From: Pantanalinema rosaneae
GTDB taxonomy: Bacteria > Cyanobacteriota > Cyanobacteriia > Leptolyngbyales > Leptolyngbyaceae
DNA: 64,000 nucleotides
Direction of reading: 5' to 3'
Assembly (NCBI RefSeq): GCF_050753385.1
Contig: NZ_JBLZFZ010000005.1
Coordinates: forward strand, 115,209-179,208
Shown: positions 46,154-53,383 of the stretch, piece after piece
How positions within the stretch are numbered: the first letter of the stretch is position 1
Layout: each line of letters begins with the position of its first letter
Made by a program: the position numbers and the translations under genes
Notes under the pieces: model-generated
Databases searched by the model: none
Told to the model about the DNA's origin: nothing
What the model saw: the letters and a program-made list of their open reading frames with translations, nothing else

Positions 46154-46826
46154 CCTGAATTCCTAGAAAATCGATCATGGGATGCACTGATTCAGAACGG
46201 GTCACAACTAGAATGGTTGAACCCGCTTCTAACACGGTATTGCCATTCGGGATTTCTAGATTGGCACAGGCGTGGCATTGATAGCCAATAATCAGCGAGC
46301 CCTTCGGGAAGCGAGAATCTTGAGCGATCTGGGCAACACTCCGTCCTGCTACATAGCAACCATTGGGAACAGGCAACTTCAGCACCTCTACCTGCCCTTG
46401 CTCAAAGTGCATCATCGATTCGACTTCAGGATATTCGATCGCATTTGACATCGTTGCCACTGCCAGATCTACTGTACTAATAATGTGGCTGGCTTGAGCC
46501 AGCCGATAGGCTTCCAAAAACTCGCGATCGCGCATCCGCACCACGATATGAGAGATCCCGTAGCTTCTCGATAGAGTGGTCAACGCCAAATTAAGCGCAT
46601 CATCTCTTAAGGCTGCCACCACTGCATTCGCCTGTCGAATCCCGGCTTCTAACAGAACCACTGTACTCACAGCACTGCCTTCAAAGGCCATCACACCGAT
46701 TTTTTCCCGCGCAAATCGACAGGCAAGGGGATCGATATCAATCATGGCAACCGTATGCCCCTGTTGTAATAATTGCTGGGCTAAACCCAGCCCGATCATC
46801 CCCGCACCACCAATTACCACGTACAT
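46110..46826 (-). CDS. TrkA-like NAD-binding (RCK) potassium-transport regulator
   Basis: A 238-residue protein from ATG 46826 (MYVVIGGAGMIGLGLAQQL); the frame extends to a TTG at 46841. The N-terminal RCK_N Rossmann domain has the GGAGMIG nucleotide motif, the adenosine-ribose-binding acidic end IDIDPLACR, and QANAVVAALRDD. RCK_C follows from about residue 150. Such proteins gate Trk/Ktr potassium transporters or channels in response to NAD(H) or nucleotides. No K+ channel is next to it; the overlapping antiporter is the obvious candidate partner. Confidence 0.9.
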   Translation of the reverse strand: MYVVIGGAGMIGLGLAQQLLQQGHTVAMIDIDPLACRFAREKIGVMAFEGSAVSTVVLLEAGIRQANAVVAALRDDALNLALTTLSRSYGISHIVVRMRDREFLEAYRLAQASHIISTVDLAVATMSNAIEYPEVESMMHFEQGQVEVLKLPVPNGCYVAGRSVAQIAQDSRFPKGSLIIGYQCHACANLEIPNGNTVLEAGSTILVVTRSESVHPMIDFLGIQASHLPTLEVSHPTL

Positions 46827-46927
46827 CGCTAGACCATCCAAGCATCAATATTACAGATTACTATAGGCGTTCTAGCTACCGAAGGGGGCAGATGAATAGA
46901 GCGTGAAAGCCCTTTTCCCTCAACCAA

Positions 46928-47413
46928 TCACCGCAGATCGAATCGCATTTCGTTACTGGTAGAAAATCCCAGCCGCTTGTATACAGGTGTGCCCAATGGT
47001 GAGGCGTGCAGCATGATGCGAGTACAATTTAAGGACTTCAGGTAGGCGATCGCCTGGACTGTTAATTGCTTCCCTAACCCTTGACCACGATAGGCGGCTT
47101 CAACATACACCCCCCAGATATAACCATATTTGCGATGATGATCTGCCAACACTAACGGATATAATCCAGCAAATAATTGACACCCCACTGAACCGACGAT
47201 CGCGTCATTCGCTTCCACCACAAACGCTTGATAGTTTAGGGTCTGTCGAGCGTGATCAATAAATTGCTGTACCACCGTTTGCCAATCGGCAACAATATCA
47301 TTCGCTGTGGCTCCGTTATCCAGCCAGAGATGATAGAAGTGCTGCGCCAGGATCACATCATCCTGCTCTGTGGCGGCCCGGAAAGAGAGGGTTGGTTGGG
47401 GTGATTGCATCAT
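46928..47413 (-). CDS. GNAT-family N-acetyltransferase
   Basis: A 161-residue acetyl-CoA-dependent acetyltransferase. The fold is complete: beta strands around VVEANDAIVGSVGCQLF, the acetyl-CoA pyrophosphate loop YRGQGLGKQLTVQAIAYLKS, and the C-terminal HASPLGTPVYKRLGFSTSNEMRFDL. The substrate is unknown; amino acids, antibiotics and proteins are all common in this family. It lies 17 bp downstream of the MATE transporter gene on the same strand, so the pair is probably one operon and could act on the same class of compound. Confidence 0.92.
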   Translation of the reverse strand: MMQSPQPTLSFRAATEQDDVILAQHFYHLWLDNGATANDIVADWQTVVQQFIDHARQTLNYQAFVVEANDAIVGSVGCQLFAGLYPLVLADHHRKYGYIWGVYVEAAYRGQGLGKQLTVQAIAYLKSLNCTRIMLHASPLGTPVYKRLGFSTSNEMRFDLR

Positions 47414-47430
47414 CGCCAGTATGGAAAAAG

Positions 47431-48828
47431 TTAGGGAGTTAAGTTTGCCGTCGAGTCAGCCGCCTGAATCAAGCGATCGCTAAGATGCAGGAAGCGTAAC
47501 GTCAGAACCACTGCTGCTACCATCAACCCGATCGCCAAACCCCACCATAATCCCACCCCCGCAAAGCCGAAGCGAATACCCAACAGATAGCCGATCGTTA
47601 ACCCGACACACCAGTAGGCAACAAAGCCGATCAGCATCGGCAGGCGCGTATCCTTCAATCCCCGTAAGGCTCCCGCCGCCGTCACTTGCAACCCATCAAC
47701 AATTTGGAATACCGCCGCTACGCCTAATAACTGCTTGGCCAGACTAATTACGGCTTGGTTAGCAGGATCATGGACATCCAAATACAGCGCCACAATGCGA
47801 TCGGGAATCGCCCAAAACAGTATCCCCATCAGCGCCATAAAAGCACCCCCTAACCCAATCCCCACCAATCCCGCTAACCGCATACCCCGGGTATCTCCCT
47901 GTCCGCCCAGTTGTCCCACCCGCACCGTAGTAGCAAAGGAAACCCCCAAGGCTCCCGTAAAGGTAATCGCTGCCGTTTGTAGGGCAACTTGGTGGGCGGC
48001 TAACGTCACGGTGCCCAACTGTCCCATCAGAAAGGTAGTAATCGTAAATAGTCCCGCTTCCACCATGACCAAACCACCGATCGGTAAGCCGACGCGCAAC
48101 AGTTCCCGCATCAGTTTGCCCTGAAATCGGAACAATTGGTGAAACACTCGATAAGAGCGGAGAGTGGAATTCCAAACCATGTAGCCCGTCAATGCCAGAA
48201 ACATACTCCACAAGGACAGGGTACTTGCCCAGCCAATTCCAGCCAATCCTAAAGCTGGCAACCCAAATTTGCCAAAGATCAGGACATAGTTGCCACCAAT
48301 ATTCAGTAAAGTGCCGCCAACTACAATCACCATAATCGGTCGCGGTTGGGATAACGCTGATACAAAGCTTCGCAACACGGCAAACGCCAGTGCCGGAAAA
48401 CAGCCCCAAACGATCGACCGTAAATACGATTCAGCCAGCCTCGCCGTTGCCGGAGCTTGCCCCAGCCCTTGCAGCAAGGCATTACCATTCCAGAGAATCA
48501 CCATCAGGGGAATGGTCATGATTACCGCTAACCATAAGCCCTGGCGAGTCACTTGGGCAGCTCGGTGGCGATTGCCAGACCCATAGGCTTCAGCCACTAG
48601 GGGACTGACCGCCGACAGAATCGCACTGGTCACTAACACCAAACCATTAAAGGTAATGGCTCCCAGCCCTCCCGCCGCGATCGTGGCACTGCCCAAAATG
48701 CCCATCATAACCGTATCGACAAATCCAGTTGCCGATTGGGCAAGTTGCGCTCCTGCCAGAGGTAGCGCCAGAATCAAACTCTCCCGAACTTCGGTCAGCA
48801 GTCGGGATTTTGCAGGTAGATGCTTCAT
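47431..48828 (-). CDS. MATE-family multidrug/Na+ efflux transporter
   Basis: A 465-residue exporter from ATG 48828 (MKHLPAKSRLLTEVRESL); an in-frame TTG at 48852 is less likely. Twelve membrane segments in two six-helix lobes are seen, with the family signatures LALPLAGAQLAQSATGFVDTVMMGILG and, in the second lobe, GLPIGGLVMVEAGLFTITTFLMGQLG. Typical cargo is cationic drugs or metabolites, with Na+ or H+ as the driving ion. The GNAT gene follows closely. Confidence 0.94.
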   Translation of the reverse strand: MKHLPAKSRLLTEVRESLILALPLAGAQLAQSATGFVDTVMMGILGSATIAAGGLGAITFNGLVLVTSAILSAVSPLVAEAYGSGNRHRAAQVTRQGLWLAVIMTIPLMVILWNGNALLQGLGQAPATARLAESYLRSIVWGCFPALAFAVLRSFVSALSQPRPIMVIVVGGTLLNIGGNYVLIFGKFGLPALGLAGIGWASTLSLWSMFLALTGYMVWNSTLRSYRVFHQLFRFQGKLMRELLRVGLPIGGLVMVEAGLFTITTFLMGQLGTVTLAAHQVALQTAAITFTGALGVSFATTVRVGQLGGQGDTRGMRLAGLVGIGLGGAFMALMGILFWAIPDRIVALYLDVHDPANQAVISLAKQLLGVAAVFQIVDGLQVTAAGALRGLKDTRLPMLIGFVAYWCVGLTIGYLLGIRFGFAGVGLWWGLAIGLMVAAVVLTLRFLHLSDRLIQAADSTANLTP

Positions 48829-48973
48829 GAAGAACGGATACAGGACGAGCAAAACGGTATCGGCAGAGCGGATTACCTGAACACCCTCAGACTTTGTAAT
48901 ACAGGTAATACAACACTACATCCTCCCTCAGACCGATTCCTCCTGCTACCTCCGATCGGGCGAACCCTTCAGT

Positions 48974-49681
48974 TCAAAGCAGGGTCACGGTTCCCGTATC
49001 CAGGTCGTAACGCCCACCCACCACTTTCAACTTGCCAGATTTAAGCCGCTCCGAAACTAAAGTCGATCGCTGCAACTGCTCGATTTGATAATGCACATTA
49101 GCGGTGACGGCGCGATCGATCCCTTCGGGTGTTGGTTCTTCCCGTCCAGTCAGGGCAGGTTGAATTGCCTTGACAAAGGTACTGATATCGCCGGGTAGTG
49201 CTTCTTTCTGCACCGCCGCCGTCACGGCTCCACACCGCTCATGACCCAGAACCATGAGTAAGGGACTACTTAACAATGCCACCGCATATTCCACGCTGCC
49301 GATCGCTTCGGGAGAGGCAATATTTCCAGCCACGCGGACATCAAAAATATCGCCAATCCCCTGATCAAATAGAACTTCAGCCGGTACACGGGAATCGGCA
49401 CAACTCAGAATCGTGGCAAAGGGGTGCTGTGCCTGAGCCACTTCTAGTAAGCGACTATGGGATTGATGGGGATGTTGTACTTGCTGCTGGACAAACCGTT
49501 GATTCCCCTCCATTAATTTTTGCAATGCGGCATCTGGGCTTAGATCCGGTTGTGATTCGGCAGCTTGCGCTACTTTGGTTTGCCAGAAATAGTCACGAGC
49601 AGTCATACCTAAGCCAATTCCGCCGATCGCTCCTAGCTGTAAAAAGGCTCGCCGTCCAACAAAATTTTGCCCCTGGCTCAT
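48974..49681 (-). CDS. Exported beta-carbonic anhydrase (EcaB-like)
   Basis: A 235-residue enzyme interconverting CO2 and bicarbonate. A twin-arginine leader (FVGRRAFLQLGAIGGIGLG, Arg10-Arg11) predicts export to the periplasm. Zinc ligands Cys94 (LSCADSR), His147 and Cys150 (GHERCGA), plus the Asp96-Arg98 dyad, are all present, so it should be active. The start at ATG 49681 is set by an AGGAG 7 nt upstream; a GTG two codons earlier is also in frame. It lies directly downstream of sbtA-sbtB on the same strand, fitting a role in supplying or recycling inorganic carbon at the cell surface. Confidence 0.92.
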   Translation of the reverse strand: MSQGQNFVGRRAFLQLGAIGGIGLGMTARDYFWQTKVAQAAESQPDLSPDAALQKLMEGNQRFVQQQVQHPHQSHSRLLEVAQAQHPFATILSCADSRVPAEVLFDQGIGDIFDVRVAGNIASPEAIGSVEYAVALLSSPLLMVLGHERCGAVTAAVQKEALPGDISTFVKAIQPALTGREEPTPEGIDRAVTANVHYQIEQLQRSTLVSERLKSGKLKVVGGRYDLDTGTVTLL

Positions 49682-49688
49682 ATCCACT

Positions 49689-49693
49689 CTCCT
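49689..49693 (-). promoter_or_regulatory. Ribosome binding site that sets the carbonic anhydrase start
   Basis: AGGAG on the minus strand, 7 nt before ATG 49681. Confidence 0.65.
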
Positions 49694-49731
49694 ATCTTCT
49701 AAAAACTGCGTTTGGTATTGCTCTAACCACC

Positions 49732-49744
49732 GATCACAGTGATC
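49732..49744. promoter_or_regulatory. Perfect palindrome upstream of the carbonic anhydrase gene
   Basis: GATCAC-A-GTGATC lies 51-63 bp upstream of the start codon, where a regulator could bind. It abuts and slightly overlaps the hairpin at 49742-49776. Confidence 0.4.
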
Positions 49745-49776
49745 AGGGCAAGTTTTTTACCTCAACTTGCCCTGAT
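49742..49776 (-). terminator. Strong hairpin between sbtB and the carbonic anhydrase gene
   Basis: A perfect 13-bp stem ATCAGGGCAAGTT/AACTTGCCCTGAT with a 9-nt loop. It lies about 100 bp after the sbtB stop. No T-run follows in the sbtB direction, so it could be an attenuator or an mRNA-stabilising 3' end rather than a full terminator. Confidence 0.6.
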
Positions 49777-49877
49777 ATAACCAACAAGATTGATCTTTAC
49801 AAAGAATTAGAAATGCAAAATTAAAAATTGAACGAATAGTTGCTATTTTTAATTTTCATTTTTCACTCTTTACTCGG

Positions 49878-50192
49878 TCAGAGTGAGGCAATACATTTGA
49901 CCGATCGAATCTCCATAACATCTGAAATGTAACAGGTTCCGCCGAACTTATTCAGTAGTGGTCTAATATGCTCTATCACAGGTTTAATCTGTTCTGGCAT
50001 ACAAAACGCGATGATATAGACGTTATCCAACATGGTCATGTCTAAATCTTCGGTTGCGTCTCCGCGTAAGCCTTTACCAGAAACATTACGAATCACAGCA
50101 TGACCATGAACGCCTGCGTGATCCAAGCCATCCAAAATCTTGCTCAGTTCAAATGAATTCGCAATAATTTCTATCTTTTTAACGAGGTGCAT
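49878..50192 (-). CDS. sbtB: PII-like carbon signalling protein SbtB
   Basis: SbtB is a small trimeric PII-like protein that binds adenyl nucleotides, including cAMP, and controls the bicarbonate transporter SbtA at the membrane. The 104-residue sequence has the ferredoxin-like beta-alpha-beta pattern (LVKKIEIIANSFELSKILDGLDHAGVHGHAVI), a T-loop (SGKGLRGDATEDLDMTMLDN) and a final strand CYISDVMEIRSV. It ends KCIASL and lacks the C-terminal CGPxGC redox loop described in some SbtB proteins. It starts 6 bp after the sbtA stop, confirming an operon. Confidence 0.88.
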   Translation of the reverse strand: MHLVKKIEIIANSFELSKILDGLDHAGVHGHAVIRNVSGKGLRGDATEDLDMTMLDNVYIIAFCMPEQIKPVIEHIRPLLNKFGGTCYISDVMEIRSVKCIASL

Positions 50193-50198
50193 ATTGGA

Positions 50199-51170
50199 TT
50201 ACCCCCACAGTAAATTAATTCCGTACAAGTAAAGTGGAATTCCCACGATGATATTGAACGGAAAGGTGACTGCCAAAGCCGTAGAAACATACAAGCTAGG
50301 ATTAGCTTCAGGCACAGTTAATCGCATCGCCGCTGGAACAGCGATATAGGAAGCGCTGGCAGATAACACGGCAAATAACAAAGCATTTCCCTGAGACATG
50401 CCAATAAACTTCGCGAGCAGTAATCCAATCCCAGCATTTAGTATTGGAATCAGTATGGCAAAAGAGATCAGAAAAGCCCCAGTTTTTTGTAAGTCTTTAA
50501 TCCTTCGGGCAGCCACTAGCCCCATATCCAACAGAAAAAAGGTGAGAACTCCGTAGAACATGCTTTGGGTAAACGGAGATAGGACTTCCCAGCCGTGTTC
50601 TCCAGTCAGTACGCCGATCAGCAGACTGCCCACTAGTAGGAACACAGAGCTATTCAGAAAGGCTTCTTTCAAAACTTCAGGCCAAGAAAAATCCCGCTCC
50701 CCTTGATCAGAGGTAAATAGATTGACCAAGATTAATCCCACAATAATTGCCGGTGACTCCATCAATGCTAGCGCTGCCACCATGTAACCATCAAATGCCA
50801 TCCCCAGTTCATTGAGAAAGGCACTGGCGGTAATGAACGTTACGGCACTAATGGAACCATAGGTTGCCGCGATCGCCGCCGCATCGTAGGTATCTAATTT
50901 CAGTTTCAGGATAAAAAAGGTGTAAATCGGCACTAAACATGCCATGAGCATGGCTGCCGCAATAGTGAGAACAACTTCCTGAGTGACACCGCTTTTAACC
51001 AGTTCGACTCCACCCTTAAACCCGATCGACAAGAGAAGGTACAGCGAAAAGAGTTTTGGCACTGGAGGTGGGATTTCTAGATCAGACTTCACCAAAACGG
51101 CAGTCATCCCTAAGAAAAAGAACAGAATGGGTGGATTCAGGATGTTGGATACGATCAAATTGGCATCCAT
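50199..51170 (-). CDS. sbtA: Sodium-dependent bicarbonate transporter SbtA
   Basis: SbtA is a high-affinity Na+/HCO3- symporter of the plasma membrane and part of the CO2-concentrating mechanism. The protein (323 residues from ATG 51170) has about ten membrane segments in two inverted halves. The N-terminus DANLIVSNILNPPILFFFLGM and the later FGALSASA-like segment LLFAVLSASASYIAVPAAMRL are characteristic. The start is set by GAGGGG 4 nt upstream; the frame continues ten codons further to 51200, but those residues (MRLFSVRRGD) are hydrophilic and unlike the family. sbtB follows by 6 bp. Confidence 0.94.
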   Translation of the reverse strand: MDANLIVSNILNPPILFFFLGMTAVLVKSDLEIPPPVPKLFSLYLLLSIGFKGGVELVKSGVTQEVVLTIAAAMLMACLVPIYTFFILKLKLDTYDAAAIAATYGSISAVTFITASAFLNELGMAFDGYMVAALALMESPAIIVGLILVNLFTSDQGERDFSWPEVLKEAFLNSSVFLLVGSLLIGVLTGEHGWEVLSPFTQSMFYGVLTFFLLDMGLVAARRIKDLQKTGAFLISFAILIPILNAGIGLLLAKFIGMSQGNALLFAVLSASASYIAVPAAMRLTVPEANPSLYVSTALAVTFPFNIIVGIPLYLYGINLLWG

Positions 51171-51251
51171 GTCACCCCTCCTCACACTGAACAACCGCAA
51201 ACTTAAGAAAACTTCGCATTATCATCTGCTGACGGTAACGATTGGATCATG

Positions 51252-51280
51252 ATGTATCGTGTCCTGTCACCTGATGTCAA
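51252..51280 (-). promoter_or_regulatory. Probable sigma-70-type promoter of sbtA-sbtB
   Basis: On the minus strand a perfect TTGACA (-35, 51275-51280) is followed after 17 bp by ATACAT (-10, 51252-51257). The leader to the ATG at 51170 would be about 75 nt. The -10 element is imperfect. Confidence 0.4.
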
Positions 51281-51500
51281 TGAAATGCTGATTATTTCTT
51301 TATAAACCAACCTTCTCCTGTATAGGAGTAATCTAGGGAGGCAAATTTGGGTCTTTTAAGTAGGGATAAAACTGACAATTAAGTTAAAAATCAGTAAAAA
51401 TTCATAGTTTGCAATGATTTGCAATATTGTCTAGACACAAATTTGGTCGATAGAATTTGGATAAATTGACCCGATGGGAAACTAAATTTCCGTTATCCCA

Positions 51501-51528
51501 ACCCTTCTCTCCAGGGAGAAGGGTTTTC
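51501..51528 (+). terminator. Hairpin with T-run between sbtA and ndhK
   Basis: The stem ACCCTTCTC/GAGAAGGGT (51501-51509 with 51516-51524) is perfect and is followed by TTTTC on the plus strand. No plus-strand gene ends here; similar CCCTTCTC...GAGAAGGG elements are dispersed repeats in cyanobacteria, so it may be a repeat rather than a working terminator. Confidence 0.55.
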
Positions 51529-51563
51529 GGACGGCTCTGGTTGCCTTTCTCCTTGGGAGAGGG

Positions 51564-52301
51564 CTAGGGCAAGAGCGGTTTACCCAAGTTATGCTGCCCG
51601 ATGGCTGAGAAGGGTAGGTGCTGCCCTGACGTTAGTGGCTCAACCGACGTTGGTTGTTCTACACGTTCCAGATATTTACCATCATGTACCGTGGGTACGG
51701 CAACCATCGGATGTAAACGACTATAGTAGCGATGGGTTTGCTCGGTCTGCGATCGCTCTAGCAAAGTTTCATTCGCAATCTTTTTCCGTAATTTGACGAT
51801 CGCATCCAAAATCGCCTCGGGGCGGGGCGGACATCCCGGTAGATACACATCGACTGGGATCAGCTTATCAACCCCGCGTACTGCACTGGGAGAATCAGCA
51901 CTAAACATTCCCCCGGTAATTGTGCAAGCGCCCATTGCCATCACATACTTGGGTTCTGGCATTTGCTCATACAGACGTACTAGGGCGGGAGCATATTTCA
52001 TCGTAATGGTGCCAGCCGTAATTAATAGGTCAGCTTGCCGTGGAGTCATGCGGGGGAACATGCTGAACCGTTCCAGGTCAAACCGCGCCCCTAACATGGC
52101 ACTGAATTCGATGAAACAACAGGCAGTCCCATACATCAGAGGATATAAACTGGACATCTTTGCCCAGTTATACAGATCATCCACAGTGGTAAGAATGACA
52201 TTCTCCGAAAGTTGCTGGGTCACTTCGGGGTAAGCTACGGGATTGATTAAGGGCAATTTTTCCGATGCGGTTGTAGGGTTTGTAGGGGCGATCGGTGTCA
52301 T
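51564..52301 (-). CDS. ndhK: NAD(P)H-quinone oxidoreductase subunit K, solitary divergent copy
   Basis: NdhK carries the terminal iron-sulfur cluster of the NDH-1 complex in thylakoid or plasma membranes. The four cluster Cys residues are present (Cys61-Cys62 in GTACCFIEF, Cys126 in MGACTITGG, Cys157 in PGCPPRPEA), as are the quinone-pocket segments. The 245-residue length is normal. Two features are unusual. It is not in the ndhC-ndhK-ndhJ operon where ndhK normally sits. Several normally conserved positions also differ (MYGTACCFIEFSAMLGARFDLERFSMFPRMTP), suggesting a second, specialised copy. The start is ATG 52301, with GGAG 9 nt upstream; an in-frame GTG lies three codons earlier. Confidence 0.9.
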   Translation of the reverse strand: MTPIAPTNPTTASEKLPLINPVAYPEVTQQLSENVILTTVDDLYNWAKMSSLYPLMYGTACCFIEFSAMLGARFDLERFSMFPRMTPRQADLLITAGTITMKYAPALVRLYEQMPEPKYVMAMGACTITGGMFSADSPSAVRGVDKLIPVDVYLPGCPPRPEAILDAIVKLRKKIANETLLERSQTEQTHRYYSRLHPMVAVPTVHDGKYLERVEQPTSVEPLTSGQHLPFSAIGQHNLGKPLLP

Positions 52302-52450
52302 GAGTAGCACTCCATCTAGGAAAAGGGATTTGGGGGCTGGATATTGAGTCAGCCTGATCGGTTAAAGCCGCTCACATCCAAATATTTAATTGGCTGAGAA
52401 AGATAAATTAATGGCTTAATGACAAGGAACAGCCAGGAGAAATTGCGGTA

Positions 52451-52543
52451 GCAGAATGATGAAGGGAAGCCAAAATCCAATGCTACTTTAGTATTTCAAA
52501 TCACTACAGCGATCGGCATTCATCATTCTGCAAGTTGGCTTCC
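52451..52543. repeat. Two interleaved (non-nested) inverted repeats
   Basis: Arm A GCAGAATGATGAA (52451-52463) pairs perfectly with A' (52519-52531). Arm B GGAAGCCAA (52465-52473) pairs perfectly with B' (52535-52543). The order is A-B-A'-B', so the two stems cannot nest in one another. The centre is 45 nt long and contains a HIP1-like GCGATCGG. Confidence 0.75.
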
Positions 52544-52781
52544 AGATTCGGCAATTTTTCAGTCAGAATAGTGACAAAAAATATTAGTCGCAGGAGAAAA
52601 ATCCTTCAGATGAAATGATGCCGAATAGGTGACTACACCGGTTCAAATTAGCATTCCTGAAGCGCTAACTATGCTAAATATAAAATCCGTAGTGGAGCCA
52701 ATCAAATCACTGTCCTTTTGGTTGCAGCAAGCCGCGCTATGCCTCATCCTAGAGTTTTTGTGCCTTTAAACAATAGGAAGC

Positions 52782-52846
52782 CAGGAGCCATATAAGGTGT
52801 TAATCCAATTAGACCTTTGGACTAACAGTAAGCAACCTGGCTCCTG
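52782..52846. repeat. Two-stage inverted repeat (long hairpin)
   Basis: The outer arms CAGGAGCCA (52782-52790) and TGGCTCCTG (52838-52846) are perfect. The inner arms TGTTAATCCAA (52798-52808) and TTGGACTAACA (52817-52827) pair with one mismatch, around an 8-nt loop. It begins 76 bp beyond the stop of the leftward gene at 52922 and could be a terminator, a small RNA or a repeat. Confidence 0.65.
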
Positions 52847-52921
52847 ACTAGTTCTGACATAAATGAAAGGTAGATGCTAGAAGTGATGTTCTAAGCGGAT
52901 TTAGAGTGTTTTGCCAATGGC

Positions 52922-53344
52922 TTAGAACAGCTTCGGGAACCAGCGTTCTCCGGGTTGTCTGCCACCCTCATCATTGCTACCGCCATGAGGTTGGGACTTA
53001 CCAGGATCGCCACCTTCCGCTCCATTGCCAATCCCCTGGTTGTAGCGGCGCACGATGGGTTCGGGTTCAGGAGTCGGTTCGACAACTCCACCGTAACCAC
53101 CGTAACCAGAGTAGTCATAGGATGCCACAAAGGTGTTTACATCTTCTTGCCAAGAAGATTCAGTCATCAAAGGAGTTGTGCCACCAACCATTGAGTCAAC
53201 ACTAGAAGATTTCGCACCAGATTGATAGAGTGGAACCGACAAATCTGATTGAACTCCTAAGTGTGCTGGTAGAATAACACCACCATTACTCATTGCAGTA
53301 GATAGACCATTAGCAGCGTTTTGAGATTGACCTTTGCCGAACAT
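52922..53344 (-). CDS. Gly-rich hypothetical protein with SNDEGG tail motif
   Basis: A 140-residue protein, probably soluble and largely unstructured, with no signal peptide. Residues 1-60 are Ser/Gly/Ala-rich. A Tyr/Gly patch (SYDYSGYGGYGG) at about 75-85 is followed by a Pro-Glu linker. The C-terminus reads GIGNGAEGGDPGKSQPHGG then SNDEGGRQPG. From memory, tails of the form GNGxEGxDPGxS...SNDE recur at the ends of otherwise unrelated bacterial proteins, some secreted; I cannot verify this. AAAGGAG, 8 nt before the ATG, supports the start and lies inside a perfect hairpin. No function can be assigned. Confidence 0.75.
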   Translation of the reverse strand: MFGKGQSQNAANGLSTAMSNGGVILPAHLGVQSDLSVPLYQSGAKSSSVDSMVGGTTPLMTESSWQEDVNTFVASYDYSGYGGYGGVVEPTPEPEPIVRRYNQGIGNGAEGGDPGKSQPHGGSNDEGGRQPGERWFPKLF

Positions 53345-53351
53345 TTGAGTG

Positions 53352-53383
53352 TCTCCTTTAATCGATAACCCTATTAAAGGAGA
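53352..53383 (-). promoter_or_regulatory. Hairpin sequestering a ribosome binding site
   Basis: In the leftward mRNA, TCTCCTTTAAT and ATTAAAGGAGA form a perfect 11-bp stem around a 10-nt loop. The 3' arm is the Shine-Dalgarno sequence of the 140-residue gene; the start codon lies 7 nt after it. This arrangement normally blocks translation unless the stem is opened. Confidence 0.7.

Larger units (their letters stand above)
51171..51563. other. Intergenic stretch between sbtA and ndhK
   Basis: The left part is the sbtA leader and promoter region (promoter at 51252-51280). The right part holds a hairpin repeat (51501-51528) and a C/T-rich stretch next to the ndhK stop. No gene is supported. Confidence 0.5.
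52302..52921. other. 620-bp gene-free region with complex structure
   Basis: No ORF is credible. Two structured elements are reported separately: non-nested inverted repeats (52451-52543) and a two-stage hairpin (52782-52846). The left end would form the leader of ndhK. Confidence 0.6.
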
